A stretch of DNA of 64,000 bases from Halorussus sp. MSC15.2 (GCF_010747475.1 NZ_VSLZ01000001.1:248001-312000); one strand, 5' to 3'; positions 34,193 to 42,779 are shown, numbered from the stretch's first letter. The notes: generated by a model not told the origin, from the sequence alone. Made by a program: numbers and translations.

Positions 34193-35407
34193 ATGACGGG
34201 GACGGGAATCTGGGTAATCGGCGCGCGGGGCAACGTCGCTACTACGGCGGCGGTCGGTGCGCGCGCTATCGCTCGCGGCGCGACCGACGAGACCGGACTG
34301 GTCACGGCCCGGCGGCCGACGGCGGACCTCGACCTACCCGATGTCGCCGACCTGACGTTCGCAGGCCACGAGGTCCGGGAGGGGAGTCTCGTCGAATCCG
34401 CGAGAGCGCTGTCCGAGGACGGAACGCCCGCGCCCGAGACCGTCGAGACGGTCGCCGACGACCTCCGCGCCATCGACGACCGCATCAGGACGGGCACCGC
34501 GGTCAACGCGGGCGAGGCCATCGCGGACATCGCCGACGACACCGCCGACGCCGAGCGGTCGCTCGCCGAGACCGTCTCGCGCATCCGCGACGACTACGAG
34601 TCGTTCCGGGCGAGCGAGGACCTCGACCGGGTCGTCGTCGTCAACCTCGCATCGACGGAGCCGCCGACTGCCGACCCGGAGCAGTACGACACGCTGTCGG
34701 CGTTCGAGGACGCCGTGGCCGACGACGACCCGGACCTGCCCGCGAGTTCGCTGTACGCCTACGCCGCGCTGAAGGGCGGCCACCCCTACGTCAACTTCAC
34801 GCCGAGCACCGGGAGCGCGCTCGGCGGACTGCGCGAACTCGCGGCCGAGAACGACGTGCCCCACATGGGACGCGACGCCAAGACGGGCGAGACGCTGGTC
34901 AAGTCGGCGCTCGCGCCGATGTTCGCGGGGCGCAACCTCCGGGTCATGTCGTGGGAGGGCCACAACATCCTCGGGAACACCGACGGCGCGGTCCTCGAAG
35001 ACGAGCGCAACGAGGCGGGCAAGTTGGAGAGCAAGGGCGACATCCTCGACGCCATCTTGCCGGACGTGGGGCACAATCGGGTCCGAATCGACTACACGCC
35101 GTCGCTGGGCGACTGGAAGACCGCGTGGGACTACATTCACTTCGAGGGCTTTCTCGACACCGAGATGACGATGCAGTTCACGTGGGAGGGGTCGGACTCG
35201 GCGCTGGCCGCGCCCCTCGTCCTCGACCTCGTCCGACTCGTGGCGTACGCCGACCGGCGGGGCGAGGGCGGACTCCAGCGCCACCTCGCGTCGTTCTTCA
35301 AGGCCCCGCTCGGCGTGGAGGAACACGACCTCTCCCGGCAGTTCGAGATGCTCGACGAGTACGCCCGCGAGCGACGCTCGGAGGTGAGCGCCGGTGGCGA
35401 GCGGTGA
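34193..35407 (+). CDS. Inositol-3-phosphate synthase-like sugar-phosphate cyclase
   Basis: The 404-residue enzyme matches myo-inositol-phosphate synthase: the NAD loop GIWVIGARGNVATTAAVG (residues 5-22), YVNFTPSTGSALGGL, GRDAKTGETLVKSALAPMF (equivalent to GDDxKSGQT, with the catalytic lysines), MSWEGHNILGNTDGAVL, and RIDYTPSLGDWKTAWDYIHFEGF. The family converts glucose 6-phosphate to inositol phosphate through an NAD-linked oxidation, cyclisation and reduction. A cyclitol product would fit as precursor for the neighbouring phosphodiesterase, isomerases and prenyltransferase. It overlaps the next gene by 14 bases. Whether inositol itself or another cyclitol is made cannot be read. Confidence 0.85.
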   Translation: MTGTGIWVIGARGNVATTAAVGARAIARGATDETGLVTARRPTADLDLPDVADLTFAGHEVREGSLVESARALSEDGTPAPETVETVADDLRAIDDRIRTGTAVNAGEAIADIADDTADAERSLAETVSRIRDDYESFRASEDLDRVVVVNLASTEPPTADPEQYDTLSAFEDAVADDDPDLPASSLYAYAALKGGHPYVNFTPSTGSALGGLRELAAENDVPHMGRDAKTGETLVKSALAPMFAGRNLRVMSWEGHNILGNTDGAVLEDERNEAGKLESKGDILDAILPDVGHNRVRIDYTPSLGDWKTAWDYIHFEGFLDTEMTMQFTWEGSDSALAAPLVLDLVRLVAYADRRGEGGLQRHLASFFKAPLGVEEHDLSRQFEMLDEYARERRSEVSAGGER

Positions 35408-36770
35408 GGACGCCGACGCCGGGCGAGTGATAGTCCTCGACGTGGTCGGTCTCCGCCCGGACCACGTCGAGACGGGTCTCGCCGAGCGAATCGGCGACGC
35501 GCTGGACGGCGGTTCGACCGCCGCGCTCCGCCCGCCGTTCCCCGCGGTCACGGTGCCGGTCCAGACGACGCTCGGCGAGGGTCGGTCGCCCGCGAGTCAC
35601 GGCGACGTCTCCAGCGGCGAGTACGACCGCGACCGCGAGACCGTGGCCTTCTGGGAGCGCGACCGGGACGACCGGGACCGCATCTGGGAGACCGCGAGCG
35701 ACGCCGGTCTCACCACCGGCGCGCTGTTCTTCCAGCACCTCATCGGGACCGACGCCGACGTGGCGGTGACGCCCTCGCCCATCGAGGACGAGAACAACGA
35801 CCTCGTCGAGATGAACTGCTGGACCAACCCCGACGGCTTCTACGACGACCTCGAAGCCGAGTACGGCCACTTCCCGCTCCACCGGTACTGGGGTCCCGGC
35901 GCGAGTCGCGAGAGCAGCGAGTGGATTCTGAACGCGGCCCGCGAGGCGGTCGAACGCTACGACCCGGACCTGCTGTGGGTGTACGTTCCCCACCTCGACT
36001 ACGACGCCCAGCGCCACGGTCCCGACGCCCCCGAGGTCGAGTCGGCGGTCGAGACGGTGGACGACCTCGTCGGCGAGTTCGTCGCCGACCTCCGGGACGA
36101 CGCGCGATGGGACGAGACCGTCGTGAACGTCCTCAGCGAGTACGGATTCCACGAGGTCGAGACCCCCGTCTTCCCGAACCGCGCGCTCCGAGAGGCCGGA
36201 CTGCTGTCGGTCCGGAACGACGGCGAGGGCGGCGAGGAAGTGGATATCCCGGCGTCGGACGCGTTCGCCATGGTAGACCATCAAGTCGCGCACGTTTACA
36301 CGGACTCTCCGTCGGACGCCCGCGACGCGCTCGCCGACCTCGACGGCGTGGCCGAGGTGCTGGACGACCGGGGGAAGGCCGAGCGAGACGTGGACCACCC
36401 GAACGCGGGCGACCTCGTTCTCGTCGCCGACCCGGACGCGTGGTTCCAGTACTACTGGTGGGACGACGACGAGGACGCCCCCGCCTACGCGACGGAGATG
36501 GACATCCACGCGAAACCGGGGTTCGACCCGTGCGAACTGTTCTTCGGCGATTCGGGGCCGGTCTCGCTCGACGCGACGAAGGTGAGCGGGTCCCACGGCC
36601 GGGTGGACGAGGGGACGCTGGCGTTCTACGGTCTCAGCGGCCCGGCGGCCCCGGACCTCGGACTCGACGGGCCGGTGGACGCGCGCGCCGTCGCGCCGAC
36701 CGTCGCGGACCTCCTCGGTATCGAGGACGAACTCGACGCGGCGTTCGAGGCGTCGTCGCTGTTGGAGTAG
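35394..36770 (+). CDS. Type I phosphodiesterase/nucleotide pyrophosphatase-like protein (EboF-like)
   Basis: The 458-residue alkaline-phosphatase-superfamily protein begins RVIVLDVVGLRPDHVETG (metal Asp) and PFPAVTVPVQTTLGEGRSPASHGDV with the probable nucleophile Thr. WVYVPHLDYDAQRHGPDAPE provides metal Asp and His, NVLSEYGFHEVE is in the place of the SDHG motif (here SEYGFH), and SGSHGRVDEG carries the last His. There is no signal peptide. The GTG start at 35394 overlaps the cyclase gene by 14 bases, so the two are translationally coupled. In ebo clusters the equivalent gene is EboF. The likely role is removal or transfer of a phosphate or phosphodiester from the cyclitol product. Confidence 0.83.
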   Translation: MASGEDADAGRVIVLDVVGLRPDHVETGLAERIGDALDGGSTAALRPPFPAVTVPVQTTLGEGRSPASHGDVSSGEYDRDRETVAFWERDRDDRDRIWETASDAGLTTGALFFQHLIGTDADVAVTPSPIEDENNDLVEMNCWTNPDGFYDDLEAEYGHFPLHRYWGPGASRESSEWILNAAREAVERYDPDLLWVYVPHLDYDAQRHGPDAPEVESAVETVDDLVGEFVADLRDDARWDETVVNVLSEYGFHEVETPVFPNRALREAGLLSVRNDGEGGEEVDIPASDAFAMVDHQVAHVYTDSPSDARDALADLDGVAEVLDDRGKAERDVDHPNAGDLVLVADPDAWFQYYWWDDDEDAPAYATEMDIHAKPGFDPCELFFGDSGPVSLDATKVSGSHGRVDEGTLAFYGLSGPAAPDLGLDGPVDARAVAPTVADLLGIEDELDAAFEASSLLE

Positions 36771-36793
36771 TTCGAAAGTTTCCTCGCTTCGGA

Positions 36794-36934
36794 CTAACTC
36801 AGGAACGCTCCCGGCGTGCGCTCGAACTCCTCTCTGTGTTCGTCACAGCAGAAGTAGTACGACTCACCCGACCGAGTGGTCGTTATCTCCTCGTACTCGT
36901 GGACCCGTCCCCCGCAGACGAAACACTCCGCCAT
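36794..36934 (-). CDS. 46-residue TRASH-like zinc-binding protein
   Basis: The protein runs MAECFVCGGRVHEYEEITTT, then SYYFCCDEHREEFERTPGAF. The CxxC ... FCCxxH pattern and the FE-RTP ending resemble the TRASH/YHS-type treble-clef metal-binding domain. It is clearly coding by composition and by the clean ATG and TAG. It lies on the opposite strand in the spacer between the phosphodiesterase and the second TIM-barrel gene. Such proteins bind heavy metals or act as small adaptors. Its relation to the ebo-like cluster is unknown. Confidence 0.65.
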   Translation of the reverse strand: MAECFVCGGRVHEYEEITTTRSGESYYFCCDEHREEFERTPGAFLS

Positions 36935-36985
36935 GTCCGATTCGTGGGCTGGCGAGCGCAAAAGGACTCTGGCCGCAGGTCGCTC

Positions 36986-37094
36986 ATAGGGTCGGTTGTA
37001 ACTATTTTCGGTAGTGGTCCGTGACCGCCGGTATCTCGGGCGTGAAACAACCTGACGACGAATACGGGCTGGAACGAATTACAACCGACCCTAT
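36986..37094. repeat. 16-bp perfect inverted repeat bracketing 77 bp
   Basis: The left arm at 36986-37001 is ATAGGGTCGGTTGTAA, and the right arm at 37079-37094 is its exact reverse complement. Neighbouring bases do not pair, so the arms end sharply, as do terminal inverted repeats of small mobile elements. No target-site duplication is evident at the outer edges. The right arm's last base is the first base of the TGA stop signal (complement) of the TIM-barrel gene at 37094-37942. It may be a MITE-like relic, a protein binding site, or a long-loop structure in the transcript. Confidence 0.75.
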
Positions 37095-37942
37095 CAGACG
37101 TACTGGGCCAACGCCTCGAACGCCTCCGCGGCCGCCCGGTCGGGTTCGGCCGGGTACGTGTACAGTTCCAGCGTGGCGAACCCGTCGTAGCCGACATCGT
37201 CGAGGGCGTCGAAGACGGTCCCGAAGTCGAGGTCCCCTTCGCCCGGAATCCGGTGGTAATGTTTCCCCCGGCGTCCGCCGACGATGTCCTCCAGATGGAC
37301 ACCGGTGATGTGACCCGCCGACCGACGTATCGTCTCCCCGAGGTCCTCGCCGTAGACCGCAGCGTGGCCCACGTCGAGGTTGATGCCCAGCGAGTCGCGG
37401 CCGGTCGCCTCGACGAGTTCGAGTACCTCGTCGGTACACTCGACGAGCAGTTCCGGTTCGAACTCGATGCCGACCTCGACCCCCTTCGACTCGGCGTGGT
37501 CGAGTATCGCGTCGAGCGACTGGTCGAGGTACTCGCGGGCCTGCTCGGGCGGGTTCCCCGGCAACGGACGGCCGGTCGCCACGCAGACCGCCGGAGCGCC
37601 GACCGCCTCGGCGAGGTCGATGGCGCGCTTCGTGTACTCGACCCGCCACTCGCGCAGTTCGTCGTCGGCGTTGACGATGCTCGGTTCGAAGAACGCGGAT
37701 GGCGGCGCGTCGTCGTAGTACCCCATCGCGGTGTTGGCGTTCACGTTCGACACGTCGAGACCGGTCTCGTCCAGCGCCTCGCGGAGCGACCGGGTCTCCT
37801 CGTCGCCGAACGAGGGGAAGTAGGCGTGGGGGTCGTCGCCGAGTATCTCGACGCCGGCGTAGTCGTGGTCCGCGATTCGACGTACCGCTTCCGGGAGCGA
37901 GTGGCGGGTGTAGGCGTTCGTGGAGAAGGCCAGTTCGACCAT
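37094..37942 (-). CDS. Second TIM-barrel sugar-phosphate isomerase/epimerase (EboE-like)
   Basis: The 282-residue protein is a homologue of the one at 32160-32990. Shared features are MVELAFSTNAYTRH, YAGVEILGDDPHAYFP, AVCVATGRPLPGNPPEQ, GIEFEPELLVECTDE with the metal Glu, GINLDVGHAAVYGEDLG with the metal Asp and His, TGVHLEDIVGGRRGKHYHRIPGEGDLDF, and YDGFATLELYTYP with the last Glu. The HLED...KHYHRIPGEGDLDF stretch is characteristic of active epimerase-type barrels. It probably belongs to the ebo-like gene set, though on its own transcript. The stop lies within the inverted repeat arm. Substrate unknown. Confidence 0.85.
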   Translation of the reverse strand: MVELAFSTNAYTRHSLPEAVRRIADHDYAGVEILGDDPHAYFPSFGDEETRSLREALDETGLDVSNVNANTAMGYYDDAPPSAFFEPSIVNADDELREWRVEYTKRAIDLAEAVGAPAVCVATGRPLPGNPPEQAREYLDQSLDAILDHAESKGVEVGIEFEPELLVECTDEVLELVEATGRDSLGINLDVGHAAVYGEDLGETIRRSAGHITGVHLEDIVGGRRGKHYHRIPGEGDLDFGTVFDALDDVGYDGFATLELYTYPAEPDRAAAEAFEALAQYV

Positions 37943-38104
37943 GGCGTCGGTACGACAGCATCGCTCAAACCGCTTGTTGCAGGGCGAACGAATCGCTCGC
38001 GCTCACGTCATACTCGGATTTCCGAGATGCTTCCCGCCGCTCGGTCGCTCACGACGTTCGCTCCCTCACTCGCAAAACGTTGATGAAAAGAACCGCAGTC
38101 CGCG

Positions 38105-39247
38105 TTATTTCCGCTCGAACGTGATGGCCGCGCCCTGTCCGAACCCGACGCAGAGCGTCGCGAGTCCCTTGTCGGCGTCGCGCTTCTCCATCTCGTGGAC
38201 CAGCGTCACGGGCAGGCGCGCGCCGGAGGCCCCGAGCGGGTGGCCGAGCGCGATTGCGCCGCCGTTGACGTTGAACTTCTCGTTGTCCACGCCGAGTTCG
38301 TCGCGGGAGTAGACCGACTGGCTGGCGAACGCCTCGTTGAGTTCCACGAGGTCGAACTCCTCGATGGACTCGCCGGTGCGCTCCAGCAGGCCGCGGGTCG
38401 CCGGGACCGGGCCGATGCCCATCACGGTGGGGTCCACGCCCGCCACGTTGTTGTCGCCGACGTGGGCCATGATTTCGAGACCGTGTTCCTCGGCGAACGC
38501 CTCGCTCGTGACGAGCGTCGCGGACGCGCCGTCCGAAATCTGGGAGGCGTTACCCGGCGTGACCGTCCCGTCGGACTTGAACACCGTCGGGAGTTGCGAG
38601 AGGGTCTCCAAGTCGGTGTCGGGGCGGATGCCCTCGTCGGTCTCCACCAGACCGTCCTCGGTCTCGATGGGGACGATTTCGTCGTCGAACCGGCCCGACT
38701 CGGAGGCCTCGGCGGCCCGCTGCTGGCTCTGGAGCGCGTACTCGTCCTGCATCTCGCGGGTGATGCCGTACTCCTCGGCGACCTTCTCGGCGGTCATCCC
38801 CATCGAGAGTTCGCCGACGTTGTACATCTCGCCGAGTCGGGGGTGGACGTTCCCGTAGCTCTGGCTCATCGGTACGCGACTCATGTTCTCGACGCCGCCC
38901 GCGATGATGGCCCGTCGCTGGCCCGCGCGGATGGCGTCGCTCGCGCTGATGATGGCCTGCATCGAGGAGGCGCACCAGCGGTTGATGGTCGTGGCGGGCA
39001 CGCCCTCGCCCAACTCCGAGAGGAGCGCGATGACCCGCGCCACGTTGTTGTCCTGTTCCTCGCGCTGCTGGGCACAGCCCCACATCAGGTCGTCGATGTG
39101 TTCGCCTTCGAGTCCCGTCTCGTCGAGGATAGTGTCCACGAGCGGCACCGAGAGGTCTTCGCTCCGGGTGTCCGCGTAGACGCCGTCTTCCTTACCCTGC
39201 GGCGTTCGGACTGCCTTGGCGATGACTGGAGTGGTGTCGTCTCCCAT
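38105..39247 (-). CDS. Thiolase (acetyl-CoA C-acyltransferase)
   Basis: The 380-residue thiolase condenses or cleaves acyl-CoA/3-ketoacyl-CoA. The nucleophilic Cys is in NRWCASSMQAI (residue ~91), the catalytic His in NGGAIALGHPLGASGAR (~336), and the second Cys in CVGFGQGAA (~368). GGVENMSRVPMSQ and ELNEAFASQSV are also typical. It is cytosolic. With an acyl-CoA synthetase at 19710-21695, it fits fatty-acid degradation, but biosynthetic direction cannot be excluded. A clear TATA-like box lies upstream. Confidence 0.93.
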   Translation of the reverse strand: MGDDTTPVIAKAVRTPQGKEDGVYADTRSEDLSVPLVDTILDETGLEGEHIDDLMWGCAQQREEQDNNVARVIALLSELGEGVPATTINRWCASSMQAIISASDAIRAGQRRAIIAGGVENMSRVPMSQSYGNVHPRLGEMYNVGELSMGMTAEKVAEEYGITREMQDEYALQSQQRAAEASESGRFDDEIVPIETEDGLVETDEGIRPDTDLETLSQLPTVFKSDGTVTPGNASQISDGASATLVTSEAFAEEHGLEIMAHVGDNNVAGVDPTVMGIGPVPATRGLLERTGESIEEFDLVELNEAFASQSVYSRDELGVDNEKFNVNGGAIALGHPLGASGARLPVTLVHEMEKRDADKGLATLCVGFGQGAAITFERK

Positions 39248-39270
39248 ACTACCGTATGCGGTCTCGATTG

Positions 39271-39280
39271 TCTTAAAAGA
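39271..39280 (-). promoter_or_regulatory. Probable TATA box of the thiolase gene
   Basis: TCTTTTAAGA on the - strand lies 24-33 bases before the ATG (complement of 39245-39247). This distance fits a leaderless transcript. Confidence 0.5.
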
Positions 39281-39482
39281 CAGCAGAACTCGGCCCCCGT
39301 GGTGCGGAGTTTCCCGACGGTTCGCGTCCGTCGGGTCTCGACACCGCCCGGTGGCGCTCCCGCAGTCCGCGCGGACGCGTCGGTCCAGAAACTATTTGTC
39401 CGAACCCGCAGCTATAACTGTTCAATGACCCGCTCGGCCCGCGTCGTCCGCAGACCGACCTGCTCCCCTCCCTCGCCGACAC

Positions 39483-41267
39483 ATGGCATCGAAAACTGAA
39501 ACCTCCGCCTCGGCCGCGAGCGCCCGCGAAACGCTCACCGGGTACGCCTCCCGGACCCAACTCGTCGTGGTCGGGATTACGGCGGCCGCCCTGCTCGCGC
39601 GCTTCGTGAGCCTCGGCACCCGAGTCGCCCATCAGGACGAGGCTCGGGTCGCGTACTGGGCGTATCGCTTCATGGAGACCGGCGTCTACGAGTACCGACC
39701 TATCGTTCACGGCCCGTTCCTGACCATCGTGGACGGCCACCTGTTCGGTCTGTTCGGCGCGTCGGACTTCACGATGCGACTCGTAGTCGCGCTGATAGGC
39801 GGCCTGCTCCCGCTGTCGGCGCTGCTGTTCCGCGAGCGCCTCCGCGACTCCGAGACGGTAGCGATGGCGCTCCTGCTCGCGTTCAACCCAATCCTGCTCT
39901 ACTACTCGCGGTTCTACCGCAACGACGTGCTGCTGGCGGGACTCATGCTGGTCGCGTTCGGCTTCTTCGTCCGGGCGTACGACCACCGGCGACCGGCATA
40001 CCTCTACGCCGGGGTCGCCGCCTTCGCGCTGGCGTTCACCACCAAGGAGAACGCGCTGGTCTACCCCGTCACGTGGGCGGGCGCGGCGGTCCTGCTCTGG
40101 GACCACCGTCTGTTCGTCGAGCGGGCGGGCGACCGCGGCCTGCTCACGGCCGTCTGGGCGCGCGTCCGCCAGACCGCGGTCGGCGTGCTGAACTGGTGGC
40201 CCCACTTCACGCTGGTCGTCTTCGAGTTCTTCGCCATCGTCGTGTTCTTCTACGCGCCGCGCGGGACCGACCGACTCTCGGGGACCGACGTGCCCGGACT
40301 CTACGAGGCGCTCGCGAATCCGACCTTGCTCCCGGCGGTCGTCGAACACGCCACGCTCGGGTCGTGGAACGACTTCGTCGGCCAGTGGGGCGGCGGCAAC
40401 GAGGGGTCGTACCTCTCTGCGCTCAAACCCCTGCTGTCGGTCCTCGAAGCGGGCGCAATCGTGCTGCTCGCGCTCGCCGTCCTCGGCTTCGTCGTGGACC
40501 GGTACGTCGGCGAACGACCCAGCGACGCGGTGTCGTTCACGGCCTACTGGGGCTTCGCCAGCGTGCTCGGCTACCCGGTCATCGTGGACAACCCGTTCCC
40601 GTGGGAGACGATTCACATGATAGTGCCGCTGGTCGTCCCGGCCGCGGTCGGTCTCGCGCTGATAGCCCGCCTCGGGTTCGAGAGCGTGGCCGACGGCGAC
40701 GCGCTCTCCGCGACGGCGGCCGCACTGATTCTACTGCTGGTCGTCGGACAGGTCGGTGCGACCGCGGTCAGCACGTCCTACCTCGACTCCCAGAGTCCCG
40801 ACAACGAACTCGTCCAGTACGCCCAGTCGTCCAGCGAGATGAAACCGGTACTTCAGGAGGTGCGCGACGTCGCCCGGTCGAACGACGGCATCGACGTGAT
40901 GTACTACGGCGACGACCCGAACTTCGACGGCGACAACTTCTACGCGCCCGACCCGTCCTCCCACGCGGTGCCGCCGGCGGGCGACGGCTGGTTCGCCCGC
41001 CTGCCGTTCGCGTGGTACATGGAACTGTACGGCGCGGAGACCGACAGCGTGAGAGAACCCGAACTACTGCAGGGCGACGACAAGCCGCCGGTCGTCATCG
41101 CGCTCGGCGACGCGAACTCCTGCTCGAAGACGTACGACAACGCGGAGGACATCGACGAGTACATGGACGGCTACCGCCGCTACGAGGTCCAGCGCTACCT
41201 CCACGACAGCGGATGCGTCATCAGCAGCACGGTCATCTACGTGGACGAGAACGCGACGCGGGAGTGA
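39483..41267 (+). CDS. agl23: Agl23-type flippase-associated membrane protein
   Basis: The 594-residue multi-spanning protein has 11 or more hydrophobic helices and the signature VSLGTRVAHQDEARVAYWAYRFMETGVYEYRPIVHGPFLTIVDGHLFGLFGASDFTMRL, followed by RFYRNDVLLAGLML and TTKENALVYPVTW. It matches the family called Agl23 or TIGR03663, a relative of dolichyl-phosphate-mannose glycosyltransferases (GT-C-like). Agl proteins build and flip N-glycans for S-layer proteins in haloarchaea. The exact role is not settled. No other glycosylation genes lie next to it. The extracellular C-terminal part is polar. Confidence 0.82.
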   Translation: MASKTETSASAASARETLTGYASRTQLVVVGITAAALLARFVSLGTRVAHQDEARVAYWAYRFMETGVYEYRPIVHGPFLTIVDGHLFGLFGASDFTMRLVVALIGGLLPLSALLFRERLRDSETVAMALLLAFNPILLYYSRFYRNDVLLAGLMLVAFGFFVRAYDHRRPAYLYAGVAAFALAFTTKENALVYPVTWAGAAVLLWDHRLFVERAGDRGLLTAVWARVRQTAVGVLNWWPHFTLVVFEFFAIVVFFYAPRGTDRLSGTDVPGLYEALANPTLLPAVVEHATLGSWNDFVGQWGGGNEGSYLSALKPLLSVLEAGAIVLLALAVLGFVVDRYVGERPSDAVSFTAYWGFASVLGYPVIVDNPFPWETIHMIVPLVVPAAVGLALIARLGFESVADGDALSATAAALILLLVVGQVGATAVSTSYLDSQSPDNELVQYAQSSSEMKPVLQEVRDVARSNDGIDVMYYGDDPNFDGDNFYAPDPSSHAVPPAGDGWFARLPFAWYMELYGAETDSVREPELLQGDDKPPVVIALGDANSCSKTYDNAEDIDEYMDGYRRYEVQRYLHDSGCVISSTVIYVDENATRE

Positions 41268-41352
41268 CCGGCCTCGTCTCGAATTCGGAGTTTTTGGCGG
41301 CAGTATCTGCAATCCATCGCGAACCGTCCCGTCGTCACGGGGCTTCGACGCG

Positions 41353-41358
41353 CTTAAG
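41353..41358 (+). promoter_or_regulatory. Probable TATA box of the AAA ATPase gene
   Basis: CTTAAG lies 27-32 bases before the ATG at 41385, preceded by a G+C run that could serve as BRE. Leaderless-type spacing. Confidence 0.4.
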
Positions 41359-41384
41359 CACCTTTAGCGTCAAACCTCCGGGGA

Positions 41385-42779
41385 ATGAGCGACGCGGCAC
41401 TGGACGTCGTCGAATTCCTGCTCACCGCGAGCCTCTACAACGACAACCGAGAGCTAGACGAGAACGACCTTCCCCCGCGCTACCGGCAGGTCTTCTGGCC
41501 CGACGGCGCGCCAGAATCGACCGACCGTGACAGACCCGGAAGTGACAACTCCCCGCTCGGCATCGAGCGCCCGATTCGGCCCACCATCGAGACCGCACGT
41601 CGGGCGACCGGGGTCGAGAACCCGTGGAGCGCGATTTCGGGCCTGATGTTCAGCGACCGCGACGAGTTCTCCGGGTCGCTCGAACTCACGCAACCCGACA
41701 TGGCCGAGGAGTGGTTCCTCGACCGGGGCGAAGAACGCATCCTCCACAATCCGGTACTGGCCTACGCCTTCGAGGGCGAGGTAGACGGGGCGGACTACGA
41801 GGCGGCCCGCGACGCCAACCGGCCGGTGCAGGCCGACCGCGCGTGGATAGACGGTCTCCTCTCGCAGTACTTCGCCGACGAGGAGGAAGAGGAGATGCTG
41901 GACCTCGTGGACATCCGAGCGCCCGAGGAGATAGAGACCACGCTGGACGACCTCGTGCTGACCGAGGACCAAGAGTCCGAGATTCACAAGATAGTGAAGG
42001 CCATCGAACACCGCGAGTACCTCGCGCAGATTGGCCTACGCGAAATCGGGAAACTCCTGTTCGTCGGGCCGCCCGGAACCGGGAAGACCTCGACCGCGCG
42101 GGCGCTGGCCTACGACCTCGACCTCCCGTTCGTGGAGGTCAAACTGTCGATGATAACGAGCCAGTACCTCGGTGAGACCGCCAAGAACGTCGAGAAGGTG
42201 TTCGAGGTGGCCAAGCGCCTCTCGCCCTGTATCCTCTTCATGGACGAGTTCGACTTCGTGGCCAAGACCCGCGCGAGCGACGAGCACGCCGCCATCAAGC
42301 GCGCGGTCAACACCCTGCTGAAGTCCATCGACAACATCAGTCTGATTCAGGACGACGTGCTGCTCATCGGCGCGACCAACCACCCCGACCAACTCGACGC
42401 CGCGGCGTGGCGTCGCTTCGACGAGATTGTCAACTTCCCCAAACCCGACGCGGGGATGCGCTCGGACATCCTCCGACTCATCACTCGGCCGATGGACATC
42501 GTGGACTTCGACCCCGACGAACTCGCCGAGGAGACCGAGGGCCTGACCGGCAGCGACCTCCGGATGGTGCTCCGCGAGGCGGTGCTGGACGCCCTGACCG
42601 AGGAGCGGACCGCGCTCACGCAGGAGGACTTCGTGGACGCCATCAAGGACTTCGAGGAGCGGGACAACCTCAAGGACCTCGACATGATAGAGGGCGACCA
42701 CGACGCGCTGGTGGCCGGTGGCGACATCTCCGGGTCCGGCGGCGCGAGCGCGGACGGCGGGCACAGCCACGACCACTAA
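41385..42779 (+). CDS. AAA-type ATPase
   Basis: The 464-residue protein has an N-terminal part (~190 residues, acidic) and an AAA module. Walker A is LLFVGPPGTGKTSTARAL (residues ~224-241), Walker B is CILFMDEFDFVAK, sensor 1 is VLLIGATNHPDQLD, and an Arg-rich RRFDEIVNFPKP follows; sensor 2 lies in TGLTGSDLRMVLREAV. The N-domain and the single AAA ring resemble proteasome-activator or katanin/Vps4-like ATPases, not a classic PAN. The C-terminus is Gly/Ser/His-rich (GGHSHDH). It is cytosolic. Its substrate or remodelling target cannot be inferred from neighbours. Confidence 0.85.
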   Translation: MSDAALDVVEFLLTASLYNDNRELDENDLPPRYRQVFWPDGAPESTDRDRPGSDNSPLGIERPIRPTIETARRATGVENPWSAISGLMFSDRDEFSGSLELTQPDMAEEWFLDRGEERILHNPVLAYAFEGEVDGADYEAARDANRPVQADRAWIDGLLSQYFADEEEEEMLDLVDIRAPEEIETTLDDLVLTEDQESEIHKIVKAIEHREYLAQIGLREIGKLLFVGPPGTGKTSTARALAYDLDLPFVEVKLSMITSQYLGETAKNVEKVFEVAKRLSPCILFMDEFDFVAKTRASDEHAAIKRAVNTLLKSIDNISLIQDDVLLIGATNHPDQLDAAAWRRFDEIVNFPKPDAGMRSDILRLITRPMDIVDFDPDELAEETEGLTGSDLRMVLREAVLDALTEERTALTQEDFVDAIKDFEERDNLKDLDMIEGDHDALVAGGDISGSGGASADGGHSHDH

